Source of the DNA: Flavobacteriales bacterium UBA5081
GTDB lineage: Bacteria > Bacteroidota > Bacteroidia > Flavobacteriales_E > Vicingaceae
DNA: 32,306 bases
Direction of reading: 5' to 3'
Assembly: GCA_002415785.1 (NCBI GenBank)
Contig: DIAJ01000038.1
Span: 1 to 32,306, forward strand
Part shown: piece by piece, positions 8,817 through 17,122 of the stretch
Layout of the letters: each line of letters begins with the position of its first letter
Numbering within the stretch: position 1 is the first letter of the stretch
The notes under the pieces: model-generated
Seen by the model: the letters and a program-made list of their open reading frames with translations, nothing else
What the model was told of the DNA's origin: nothing
The model's database searches: none
Program-made: the position numbers and the translations under genes

Positions 8817-9601
8817 GAAAAATAACCATCACCCTATTTTTAAGTGCATTTGCCTTTATTTCAAATGCACAGCTAAGCAAAGATATCTTTCCGCTTAATC
8901 GCGAATTTAAAAAAGGAGGGTTTTACATTGCACCACAAGCTACCGTTTCTATAGGCAACAAGGAAGAAAATACCTACCAAAATCAAGACAGCACATACAA
9001 CTACGAAGTTACCGGCAGGGGAAAATGGGGCTATGGATTAGAAATAGGTTGGTTTCATTCATTTAAAAAAGCCCGACTTATTCACTTTTTAGATGCCGGC
9101 ATCGCTTACCGAGTATTTAAAGGAGCAGCAGAACATAGTGGTGAGCTTACTTCCTTAAGTGGTCAACAGTTATTTGAATCAGAGAATGAATTTAGCAATC
9201 AATATTTAGTTGCCTCGCTTCGTGCCACCAATGCCACACAACTAGGTAAATGGACTTTTTTGAGCACTTCTCTAGGCCTTAATTACAACTATTTATTGGC
9301 AGACGACTATGAAAGAGGCAGCGACTATCCAAAAAGTGATGAAACTTTTTTAAACGATCAGAGCCTACAGCTTCACTTACAAGTTGGCATTGGCATGCGA
9401 TTGAGCAGACAGTTAGTTGGCATTCCTTATGTAGAAACGCCTTTGTTAACAGCCTTGCCAACTGACGATCTCAATCCGGCATTCCCGTTTTTTAGTGCCC
9501 GCTATCAGCCCATTATTATTGGCATAAAGCTTTTATTTCTTAGAGAAGATCCAATGAATTGCAATGCACCTGTATTTGACGGACCTCAGCCGGGAATGTG
9601 A
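8813..9601 (+). CDS. Exported protein of unknown function, outer-membrane-barrel-like
   Basis: This protein has 262 residues and I do not recognise a named family. It has a clear Sec signal peptide (MRKITITLFLSAFAFISNA, cleaved before QLSK). The mature part has alternating aromatic and polar strands such as GGFYIAPQATVSIG, WGYGLEIGWFHSF and LHLQVGIGMRLS, as expected of a small outer-membrane beta-barrel or periplasmic beta-sheet protein. The frame extends upstream to a TTG inside kmo, but the ATG at 8813, which overlaps the kmo stop as ATGA, is immediately followed by the signal peptide and is the sensible start. Coupling to kmo puts it in the kynurenine operon, but nothing in its sequence suggests a catabolic role. 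Confidence 0.75.
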   Translation: MRKITITLFLSAFAFISNAQLSKDIFPLNREFKKGGFYIAPQATVSIGNKEENTYQNQDSTYNYEVTGRGKWGYGLEIGWFHSFKKARLIHFLDAGIAYRVFKGAAEHSGELTSLSGQQLFESENEFSNQYLVASLRATNATQLGKWTFLSTSLGLNYNYLLADDYERGSDYPKSDETFLNDQSLQLHLQVGIGMRLSRQLVGIPYVETPLLTALPTDDLNPAFPFFSARYQPIIIGIKLLFLREDPMNCNAPVFDGPQPGM

Positions 9602-9759
9602 AAGTAATTTTCATTTACATTCATAATGCCTTAAACTATTTTTCCTCTACAATCCTTGAAATACCTACATCTGTAAGGAAATTTTCATTTTTCTCGCCAG
9701 CTATTTGCAACCTTTTGAAAGCCAATCCGTCTAACAATTCAACCTAAACCCTACTTATT

Positions 9760-11526
9760 ATGAAAAAAACAATACTCCCTATTATTTTAATGGCTATGAT
9801 TAGCCTTTTTACGACAAACCTTCAAGCGGGGACTGTTTCGATTGATACTACTTATGTTGGTGGTATTACACCATGTGACTCTGCTCGCAGGGTAATGTTT
9901 TATATGGAAGGAACTTCATCCGGCTACAATATAGGAGACACAATGAGTCTTGAAATCTTTTTCGGAGATGGAAGCACGGACACACTATACGGCCCTGTAA
10001 CAGACACTACAGGACGTTTTTATTGGCACAGAATTCCACACTTTTATCCATCCAATGGTCAATATACTGTTGCTTATATTGCAACGGGTCCAGATATGTC
10101 AGCAGATACAATCATAGTGCCTAACCAAGTTATTTTACAAGACAGCTGCGGGAACATCTCGGGTCAGATATACGCCGATGTCAATAACAATTGTGTGCTC
10201 GATGGAAGTGAAACACCTCTTGCAGGAGTTCAAGTATCAGCCTACCAAGGAACACAGTACATTTATTCCGACTGGACAGACACGAATGGCTACTATTACA
10301 TCGATGTACCGATTGGACAAACATACACCATTACAACTTCTGCAAATTATGGCTATAATACCATTTGCCCGGCTTCTGGAAGTCATACTATTTCTACAGT
10401 GCCTAGCAATGGAAATGACTTTGCCATCGATTGCGGAACCGGCTTTGACTTGTATCCTATCGCTCACGGATGGAGTGTTCCGGGACAAAATTTGAATTTG
10501 TATTTACGTGTTTACAATTCATTTTGTCAAAGTCAAAGCGGTAGCGTAAAACTTATCTTTAACGACTCACTTTATTCGTATGGAAATGTAGCTTCTTCTC
10601 CTCCGAACTCAATAAATGGAGACACTTTAGAGTGGAACTTTGGTCCATTGAGCAATGGCTGGCAAAATGGATTTAACGTAAATGTAGGTGCTTACACAGA
10701 CACTACAGCTCAAATTGGAGATACTGTTTGTGTAACCGTTATCGTTGATCCAATTATTGGTGATAGCAATACTTCTAACAACATCAGAACCTTCTGCATT
10801 CCGGTGAGAACTTCTTACGACCCAAACATTAAAGTAGTTAGTCCGCTTGGAGTTGGCGACTCAGGAAGAGTTGAACCAAACACTGAAATGACTTATACGG
10901 TTCACTTTCAAAATACAGGAACAGCTCCGGCATACAATGTTTATATATTAGATACTTTAGACACCAGCACATTAGATTTAAGTTCAATCGAAATTCTTGG
11001 TGCAAGCCATGAGATGAGTGTAAATATCATTTCACCGGCTCAAAATGTGTTGAAATTCAGATTTGACGACATTATGTTGGCTGATAGTACTACTAATGAA
11101 CCGGAAAGTCATGGCTGGGTAACCTACAAAATTCAACAACAGCCGAATTTGACTAATGGAACAACTATCCAAAATTCCGCTTCCATTTATTTTGACTACA
11201 ATCCGGCGGTAGTTACAAATTACACTTTGAATACTATTGATGACCAATTAGTGGGAATCAAATCAATTCCAACTGACAAAAAGCAGCATTTCGCAAACAT
11301 TTACCCAAATCCGGCAAGCGATATTTTACATATTGATTTTACCTCCAACATTGAGGCTTCTGAATTGAGAATTTTGGACATTAATGGGAAATTAATTCGA
11401 AATGTAAATGAAATCTATCCTAGCAATCAATTGAATATTTCAGATTTAAAAGCGGGTATTTATTTAATAGAAATGCGCGCAAAAAATGGAAATAGACAAA
11501 TAAGTAAAATATTGATTAACAAATAA
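9760..11526 (+). CDS. T9SS cargo protein with PKD, SdrD-B-like and DUF11-like domains
   Basis: A secreted surface protein of 588 residues. In order it has a signal peptide (1-23, ending LQAG), a PKD-like Ig domain at about 35-125 (FFGDGSTDT, then HFYPSNGQYTVAY), and an SdrD B-like or Cna-B-like repeat at about 130-200 (ISGQIYADVNNNCVLDGSE, with the Asp/Asn pattern of a calcium site, then TDTNGYYYIDVP). A conserved beta domain of the DUF11/DUF7619 type follows at about 350-495 (YTVHFQNTGTAPAYNV, then IQNSASIYFDYN). A T9SS type A sorting domain lies at about 512-588 (IYPNPASDILHIDF, LDINGKLIR, LKAGIYLIEM). This architecture is common in Bacteroidota surface adhesins; the ligand is unknown. The ATG has no exact -7 element upstream. 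A strong hairpin terminator follows the stop. Confidence 0.88.
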   Translation: MKKTILPIILMAMISLFTTNLQAGTVSIDTTYVGGITPCDSARRVMFYMEGTSSGYNIGDTMSLEIFFGDGSTDTLYGPVTDTTGRFYWHRIPHFYPSNGQYTVAYIATGPDMSADTIIVPNQVILQDSCGNISGQIYADVNNNCVLDGSETPLAGVQVSAYQGTQYIYSDWTDTNGYYYIDVPIGQTYTITTSANYGYNTICPASGSHTISTVPSNGNDFAIDCGTGFDLYPIAHGWSVPGQNLNLYLRVYNSFCQSQSGSVKLIFNDSLYSYGNVASSPPNSINGDTLEWNFGPLSNGWQNGFNVNVGAYTDTTAQIGDTVCVTVIVDPIIGDSNTSNNIRTFCIPVRTSYDPNIKVVSPLGVGDSGRVEPNTEMTYTVHFQNTGTAPAYNVYILDTLDTSTLDLSSIEILGASHEMSVNIISPAQNVLKFRFDDIMLADSTTNEPESHGWVTYKIQQQPNLTNGTTIQNSASIYFDYNPAVVTNYTLNTIDDQLVGIKSIPTDKKQHFANIYPNPASDILHIDFTSNIEASELRILDINGKLIRNVNEIYPSNQLNISDLKAGIYLIEMRAKNGNRQISKILINK

Positions 11527-11550
11527 CAAATCCCATTATTTGTTACATTT

Positions 11551-11585
11551 AAGCTTCTGAAGTTTCGACTTCAGAAGCTTTTTTT
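11551..11585 (+). terminator. Intrinsic terminator of the T9SS cargo gene
   Basis: A perfect 12-base stem (AAGCTTCTGAAG at 11551-11562 with its complement at 11569-11580) has a 6-base loop, TTTCGA. The 3' side runs into a stretch of T to 11585. It starts about 25 bases after the stop codon on the plus strand. The minus-strand gene ending at 11591 also reads into it, but on that strand no U tract follows, so it probably serves mainly the plus strand. Confidence 0.88.
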
Positions 11586-11590
11586 ATGAT

Positions 11591-12223
11591 TTAAAAAAAC
11601 GGATTATGGCTCAATTCATAGCCAATGGTTGTTTCCGGACCATGACCCGGATAAACAGTAACATCAGTAGGTAAAACAAAGAGTTTTTTGCGAATTTGAT
11701 CAAGCAATTGTTGATGGTTGCCGCCGGGTAAATCAGTTCGACCAATGCTTCCGCGAAAAAGCACATCGCCACCAATTATTATTTTTTCCGCTTCATTATA
11801 AAAAACCACATGCCCCGGAGCATGACCGGGAACATGAATGATTTTTAATTTCGTATTTCCAAATTCAATGTACTCTCCTTCCACTAGCTTTTTGCCGGCC
11901 TTTGGCGATTCTTTATAATTCAATCCATAGGTTTGAGCGGCTAAAGCTGCAGCCTCTAAAATTGGAAAATCCAACTCATGTAACTCTAGTTCTAAATCGT
12001 ACTTGTCATTAATAAACTGGTTGCCAAATACGTGATCAATATGTGCATGAGTGTTTAGCAAACGAACAGGCTTCAATCCATTGCTTTCAATAAAGTCCGC
12101 CAATTCTTTTTCCTCAAGGCTATCGTAGCATCCCGGATCAATAATTAAAGCCTCTTTACTTTCATCGTAAATGATATATGTATTTTCCTGAAATGGATTA
12201 AAGGTGAACTTTTGTAACTTCAT
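11591..12223 (-). CDS. MBL-fold metallo-hydrolase (glyoxalase II-like)
   Basis: A cytoplasmic metallo-beta-lactamase-fold hydrolase of 210 residues, the size of short glyoxalase-II-like thioesterases of Bacteroidota. The dinuclear metal site is complete: THAHIDH at 58-64, HVPGHAPGH around 130-138, the bridging aspartate in GGDVLF at about 153, and the last histidine in YPGHGPETT at about 194. There is no C-terminal hydroxyacylglutathione-binding domain like that of true GloB, so the substrate may be another thioester or a persulfide rather than S-lactoylglutathione. It converges with the upstream T9SS gene and diverges from the next gene. An exact -7 element lies 46 bases before the ATG. Confidence 0.9.
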   Translation of the reverse strand: MKLQKFTFNPFQENTYIIYDESKEALIIDPGCYDSLEEKELADFIESNGLKPVRLLNTHAHIDHVFGNQFINDKYDLELELHELDFPILEAAALAAQTYGLNYKESPKAGKKLVEGEYIEFGNTKLKIIHVPGHAPGHVVFYNEAEKIIIGGDVLFRGSIGRTDLPGGNHQQLLDQIRKKLFVLPTDVTVYPGHGPETTIGYELSHNPFF

Positions 12224-12269
12224 ATTGTCTCTTTAAAATTGCAATGAATTATCCCATTAATTCGTGTTT

Positions 12270-12277
12270 CAAAATTA
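12270..12277 (-). promoter_or_regulatory. Bacteroidota -7 promoter element (TAATTTTG)
   Basis: On the minus strand this reads TAATTTTG, an exact TAnnTTTG match, 46 bases upstream of the metallo-hydrolase ATG. No -33 TTG is evident. For the divergent plus-strand gene the best candidate is TACTTTTA at 12297-12304, one base off consensus and 13 bases before its ATG. Confidence 0.4.
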
Positions 12278-12317
12278 CCAATAGCATAGAATTTATTACT
12301 TTTATTCTCCCTTTTAA

Positions 12318-15300
12318 ATGAGACTTTTGAGAAAGCACTATAAGACCTATTATAATTTTTTACTGCTTTTGCTTCTTATGAGCATTAGTAGCCTTTCTTA
12401 TGCTCAGTTTTACAATGGCACTCAAACTTCTTTTGGCAAAAATCGCCTTCAGTACCAAACTTTTAAATGGCAGTTTTTTCGATTTAATAATTTAGAAACT
12501 TACTTTTATGAAGGCGGTTTAGACTTTGCTAAACACACTGCTTACTATGCCAATGAACGCATTCCACAAATGGAAAAGTTTATCGATTACTATTTAGAGG
12601 AGCGCGTTCAATTTATCATTTTTAACAAGCAAGCTGACTTCCGTCAGAGTAATATTGGACTATCTACCGATGAGAGTTATAACATAGGTGGAGCGAATCA
12701 AATTGTTGGTTCAAAAGTATTTATTTACTTTGAGGGTGACTATAAAAAGCTAGAGCAGCAAATTGATGCAGGCATTTTACGGGTATTAATTTACCAAATG
12801 TTATATGGTGGCAATTGGCGTGAAGTACTTCGAAACTCCGCTTTAATGAGTTTGCCGGAATGGTATATTGAAGGCTTGATTTCTTATTTATCGAACCCCA
12901 ACGACCCATTGGTAAACAGTCGAATAAAAGACGGAATTCAAAGAGGCGATTTTCAGAAATTTAATCGTTTAAACAAAGAAGATGCAACTATTGCCGGACA
13001 TGCCATGTGGCAATTTATTGCTGAAACTTATGGCGAAAGTGTAATTTCAAACATCCTCTACATGACTCGCTTGAGTCGAGAGATCAACGATGGTTTTTTA
13101 TATGTAATCGGCTTGCCTTTTGAAGATTTGTATATAGACTGGTACAATCACTTTAGCAATGAATTCGGCACAGAACTACCAAAAGATCAGTTGGGAGAAA
13201 AAGCCCCATTTAAGCAGAAGAAAAGATATAAGTATCAAAACTTTAAAGCCAGCGACGATAATCGTTACTATGCTTTTACGACGAACAAATTAGGTCGCTA
13301 TAAAATTTACTTATACGATAAAGAGAGTGGCAAGAAAACAAAAATATTTGCTGCAGAACACAAATTAGAGCGAGTTCAAGATTATAGCTACCCAGTCATC
13401 GACTTTCACCCTACGAGTAAATTGCTAAGCTTTATTACAGAAGACAAAGGGCAGGTAATTCTTTATCATTACAACATTGAAGATGAAACACTAGAAGCTC
13501 AACCGGTTTTTCGCTTGGCAAAGGTGCTCAACTTTGATTATAGCCCCAATGGCAGACAAATGATTTTTTCTGCAGTAGCAGGAGGACAATCAGATCTATA
13601 CTTATACACCATTATAGGAAATACACAGCAAAAACTAACTGATGATGTTTATGCTGACTTAGATCCGGTTTTTAATCAGGAAGGCGACAAAATCATTTTT
13701 AGCTCTAACAGAAATAATGATTCTTTAAACCTAAATAGTGAAATTGATCGTTTTGCTCATGAAAAAGACATATTCGTTTATGACTTTAACAAGCCTGAAG
13801 CTCCTATTTTAGAAGTCAGCAATACCGATGAAAGTGACGAGCTCAGTCCACTGTATTACAAAGACAAGCTGTTATTTTTAGAGCAGGAAGGGGCAAAAAG
13901 CAGTCGATATCAAGCAAAATTTGACAGTGCGGTGGCACGAGTAGATACCGCTGTACATTACCGTTATTTTTACAATATTAAACCACTAGCCGATTACGAA
14001 AGAAACATTCTCTATCAGTCAGAAAATGATGAGGAGATTAATCAAATCAGCTTTTTAAATGAACGCTATTTCTTGAGCACAGAGAAAAATCCGGAAGCTG
14101 AAAAAAATGTAATAAGCGATGAAAATCAAGAAACCTTTGAACTCAATAAAATTGATCTTCGCCAATCGAAAGAACTGATTACCATCCAACCAAAAGAAGT
14201 TGAAAAAAAGGTAAATATTGAGGAATACACCTTTTTTGATGGTCTTCAAAAAGCTGAAGAAAAAACAATCAAGCGCTCATCACTAAGTGAAAGTAAAGTG
14301 GAAGGAAAGGAAGATTTAAAATTTCCAACTCAGCGTATTTATCGCTTAAACTTTCGCCCGGACAATTCTGTACTTCAGTTGAACAATATGTTCATTACGC
14401 AACAATACCAAGTATTTAATGGAGGGCCATACATCAATCCCGGAGTGGGCGTGAACACAAAAATCGGTATGGTTGACTTAATGGAAAATCATCGAATTTA
14501 CGGTGGATTCCGCTATGCCGGTAGTTTGCTTGAGTATTCTGTACATTATCAAAATCTGGAAAAACGCTTAGACAAAGAATACAGCATTAGCCGAAGAAGG
14601 TTGAGAAATACAGATGCCTTTTATCCTTTTGATACAAAAACAATGCAAGCTAATGTTAGTTTAATTTGGCCTTTTAGCGAGGTGACGAGCTTAAGAGGAG
14701 TGATTTCTGCTCGAAATGATCGAAATATTCCACTTTCATCTGATCAAATAAATTTAGAAAGAGAAACTCAAAGTGATTACTGGGCATCTGCTAAGCTGGC
14801 TTATGTTTTTGATAACACCCGCGATGTAGCCCTGAACATTCGCTATGGTACGCGTTTTAAAATCTTTGCGGAGCAATATCAACTGGTGTATAATGAAACT
14901 GAAAACAGCGCAACTGATTTGAGCGTTTTTGGTATTGATTTTAGGCATTATCAGAAAATCCACCGTGAGTTTATTGGGGTTTTTCGCTTTGCAGCGAGTA
15001 AATCCATTGGCTCAAATCCATTGGTTTATTATTTAGGAGGTGTAGATGAATGGTGGCGCAACGATATTTTTGATGAAAACACTCCAATTGATCCAAATGG
15101 CGATATGAATTATGGTTTTCAGGCCATGGCAGCCAATATGAGAGGCTTTGAACAAAACGTTCGGAATGGAAATAATTTTGCTCTTATCAATGCTGAACTG
15201 AGATTACCGGTTTTCTCTTATTTTATTAACCGACCCATTCAGTCTGACTTTTTAAGAAACTTCCAAGTTATTGGCTTTGGTGATGTAGGCACCGCTTGGA

Positions 15301-15533
15301 TGGGCGCTTCTCCATTTGAGGAAAATAACCCTTCAAACAACGAAGAATTTACTACAGGTCCGATTACCGTAACCTATGAAAACATTAACGACCCAATTGT
15401 TGGCGGCCTTGGTTTTGGCTTACGCACCACATTATTGGGTTACTTTGTGCGCGCAGATTGGGGCTGGGGAGTTGAAAATGGTTTAATTGCCGACAAGCCA
15501 CTCTTTATGTTGTCTTTAAGTTTAGATATTTAA
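12318..15533 (+). CDS. Large envelope protein: degenerate peptidase-MA-like domain, TolB-like propeller, C-terminal outer-membrane barrel
   Basis: This protein has 1071 residues and a signal peptide (1-29, ending SYAQ). Residues 30-290 resemble peptidase-MA-like (gluzincin) domains: the downstream motif LPEWYIEGLISYLS at 179-192 corresponds to the usual LPxWxxEGLAxYL. At the place of HExxH the sequence reads LIYQM near 157-161, so the zinc-binding helix is lost and proteolysis is unlikely. Residues about 310-570 contain PD40/TolB-type propeller repeats (FDYSPNGRQMIFSA, then FNQEGDKIIFSSNRNND). A charged linker follows at about 610-680. The last 380 or so residues alternate like a beta-barrel and end in LSLSLDI. 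I recall similar Bacteroidota proteins annotated loosely as TolB-like. A TauE-like gene follows after 3 bases and then an M20 hydrolase, which suggests one operon. The specific role is unknown. Confidence 0.8.
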   Translation: MRLLRKHYKTYYNFLLLLLLMSISSLSYAQFYNGTQTSFGKNRLQYQTFKWQFFRFNNLETYFYEGGLDFAKHTAYYANERIPQMEKFIDYYLEERVQFIIFNKQADFRQSNIGLSTDESYNIGGANQIVGSKVFIYFEGDYKKLEQQIDAGILRVLIYQMLYGGNWREVLRNSALMSLPEWYIEGLISYLSNPNDPLVNSRIKDGIQRGDFQKFNRLNKEDATIAGHAMWQFIAETYGESVISNILYMTRLSREINDGFLYVIGLPFEDLYIDWYNHFSNEFGTELPKDQLGEKAPFKQKKRYKYQNFKASDDNRYYAFTTNKLGRYKIYLYDKESGKKTKIFAAEHKLERVQDYSYPVIDFHPTSKLLSFITEDKGQVILYHYNIEDETLEAQPVFRLAKVLNFDYSPNGRQMIFSAVAGGQSDLYLYTIIGNTQQKLTDDVYADLDPVFNQEGDKIIFSSNRNNDSLNLNSEIDRFAHEKDIFVYDFNKPEAPILEVSNTDESDELSPLYYKDKLLFLEQEGAKSSRYQAKFDSAVARVDTAVHYRYFYNIKPLADYERNILYQSENDEEINQISFLNERYFLSTEKNPEAEKNVISDENQETFELNKIDLRQSKELITIQPKEVEKKVNIEEYTFFDGLQKAEEKTIKRSSLSESKVEGKEDLKFPTQRIYRLNFRPDNSVLQLNNMFITQQYQVFNGGPYINPGVGVNTKIGMVDLMENHRIYGGFRYAGSLLEYSVHYQNLEKRLDKEYSISRRRLRNTDAFYPFDTKTMQANVSLIWPFSEVTSLRGVISARNDRNIPLSSDQINLERETQSDYWASAKLAYVFDNTRDVALNIRYGTRFKIFAEQYQLVYNETENSATDLSVFGIDFRHYQKIHREFIGVFRFAASKSIGSNPLVYYLGGVDEWWRNDIFDENTPIDPNGDMNYGFQAMAANMRGFEQNVRNGNNFALINAELRLPVFSYFINRPIQSDFLRNFQVIGFGDVGTAWMGASPFEENNPSNNEEFTTGPITVTYENINDPIVGGLGFGLRTTLLGYFVRADWGWGVENGLIADKPLFMLSLSLDI

Positions 15534-15536
15534 TTC

Positions 15537-15917
15537 ATGCGTATGACATTATTAACCATAGTAATATTAGTTGTTATTGGGATACTTGCCGGCATTTTAA
15601 GTGGCATGATTGGCGTTGGCGGTGGAATAATTATCGTTCCGGCGCTCGTTTATTTTTTGGGAATGAGTCAGCATGGAGCGCAAGGCACGAGTTTGGCACT
15701 GATGCTCCCTCCTATCGGAATTTTAGCCGCAATAAATTACTACAAAGCCGGAGAGTTAAACATAAAGTACGCCGCAATTATAGCTGTGGCTTTTATTGTT
15801 GGAGGCTATTTAGGTTCTAAGCTTTCACTCACCTACATTTCAGAAGCCATGATGAAAAAGGTTTTTGGAATCATTATGTTAATTGCAGCAATAAAACTGG
15901 TATTCTTCTCAAAATAA
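15537..15917 (+). CDS. Half-size TauE/SafE family membrane protein
   Basis: A membrane protein of 126 residues with four predicted helices. The glycine-rich signature SGMIGVGGGIIIVPAL at 22-37 and the following GTSLALMLPPIG and GGYLGSKLS are typical of one TauE/SafE repeat. Members of this family usually have about 250 residues and two such repeats, so this is a single-repeat form that would be expected to dimerise. The family exports sulfite, sulfoacetate or other anions; the substrate here cannot be read. It starts 3 bases after the stop of the large envelope protein and its stop overlaps the ATG of the M20 gene by one base, so translation is probably coupled. An ATG two codons downstream is an alternative start. 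Confidence 0.85.
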   Translation: MRMTLLTIVILVVIGILAGILSGMIGVGGGIIIVPALVYFLGMSQHGAQGTSLALMLPPIGILAAINYYKAGELNIKYAAIIAVAFIVGGYLGSKLSLTYISEAMMKKVFGIIMLIAAIKLVFFSK

Positions 15918-17122
15918 TGAGCAATCTCACTGAAAAAATAAAAGGCTTAGCGACTGAATTCTTTAGCGAAATTCAATCTATTCGCCATTATCTACACGAA
16001 AACCCCGAACTCTCTTTTGAGGAATTTGAAACTTCAAAGTTTTTAAAAGAAAAGCTCAAAAGCTGGGGACTTACCATTGATGCAGAATGGGTGAAAACCG
16101 GATTTTCCGTGGTGATAGAAGGAGCAGAAAGCGGCCCTTGTGTTGCTTTGCGAGCCGATATTGACGCACTTCCTATTCAGGAGCAAAATGAAGTTTCCTA
16201 CAAATCAAAAAATGAAGGTAAAATGCATGCTTGCGGGCACGATGTGCATGCGGCCTGTTTGATGGGTGTTGCCAAAATTTTGCAAGAAACCAAAGACTAT
16301 TGGAAAGGGAAAGTGGTACTTTTTTTCCAAGCCGGAGAAGAAAAGCTGCCCGGTGGTGCTTCGCTTATGATTAAAGAGGGAGCTTTAGAAAAGTACCAAC
16401 CTCAGCGAATGATTGCTCAACACGTTTACCCTGAAATGGAAGTTGGCAATGTGGGCTTTCGCGAGGGAATGTACATGGCTTCTGCGGATGAAATATATCT
16501 GACAGTTAAAGGGAAAGGCGGACATGCAGCCTTGCCACATAAAAATGTTGATTCCGTTGTTTTGGCAGCCAATATTATTTGTCAGTTGCAGCAAGTCAGC
16601 AGTAGAATTGCTCCACCAACAGTGCCTACTGTGCTTTCATTCGGAAAAATTGTAGGCATGGGCGCAACCAATGTAATTCCGGATGAAGTGAAAATTGAAG
16701 GCACTTTGCGTACGATGAATGAAGAATGGAGAAGCATTTACCATGAAAAAATTGATGCCATTTGCAAAAGTCAGGCGGCAGCTTTTGGCGGTGAATGCGA
16801 AGTCAACATTATGAAAGGCTATCCTTTTTTAACCAATGATGCTAGTGTAACGAAAACTGCTTCTGCTGCTGCAAAAAGCTATTTAGGAGAAGAAAAAGTA
16901 CATGAACTGGACTTGAGAATGACTGCAGAAGATTTTGCTTATTTTTCTCAAAAAGTACCCGCATGCTTTTACCGATTAGGCGTTGGCAATTCACAAAAGG
17001 GAATCACTCAAAGCGTACATCATCCAAAGTTTAATATAGATGAGAGTGCTTTAGAAATAGGAATGGGATTGATGACAGCTATTGCATTAAAAAACTTGGA
17101 AGAGCTTAGTCAATCAAAATAA
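15917..17122 (+). CDS. M20 family metallo-amidohydrolase (N-acyl-amino-acid hydrolase type)
   Basis: A zinc or cobalt amidohydrolase of 401 residues in the M20D group, which removes acyl groups from N-acyl amino acids or similar amides. Metal and catalytic motifs are visible: RADIDALPI near 79-87, MHACGHDVHAACLMG at 103-117 with ligands C106 and H108, QAGEEKLPGGASLMI at 138-151 with E141/E142, H169, and a late histidine in VHHPKFNID. The dimerisation domain sits between about 185 and 300, with GHAALPHKNVDSV. No signal peptide is seen, so it should be cytoplasmic. It overlaps the TauE-like gene by one base at its start. At its end it overlaps the convergent lipoprotein gene by 17 bases. Confidence 0.93.
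   Translation: MSNLTEKIKGLATEFFSEIQSIRHYLHENPELSFEEFETSKFLKEKLKSWGLTIDAEWVKTGFSVVIEGAESGPCVALRADIDALPIQEQNEVSYKSKNEGKMHACGHDVHAACLMGVAKILQETKDYWKGKVVLFFQAGEEKLPGGASLMIKEGALEKYQPQRMIAQHVYPEMEVGNVGFREGMYMASADEIYLTVKGKGGHAALPHKNVDSVVLAANIICQLQQVSSRIAPPTVPTVLSFGKIVGMGATNVIPDEVKIEGTLRTMNEEWRSIYHEKIDAICKSQAAAFGGECEVNIMKGYPFLTNDASVTKTASAAAKSYLGEEKVHELDLRMTAEDFAYFSQKVPACFYRLGVGNSQKGITQSVHHPKFNIDESALEIGMGLMTAIALKNLEELSQSK

Noticed and set aside
9602..9759. Possible promoter or small RNA before the second T9SS gene
   Set aside because: No exact TAnnTTTG is present (best is TAATTTTC) and I see no stable hairpin with a T tract, so nothing specific can be claimed.
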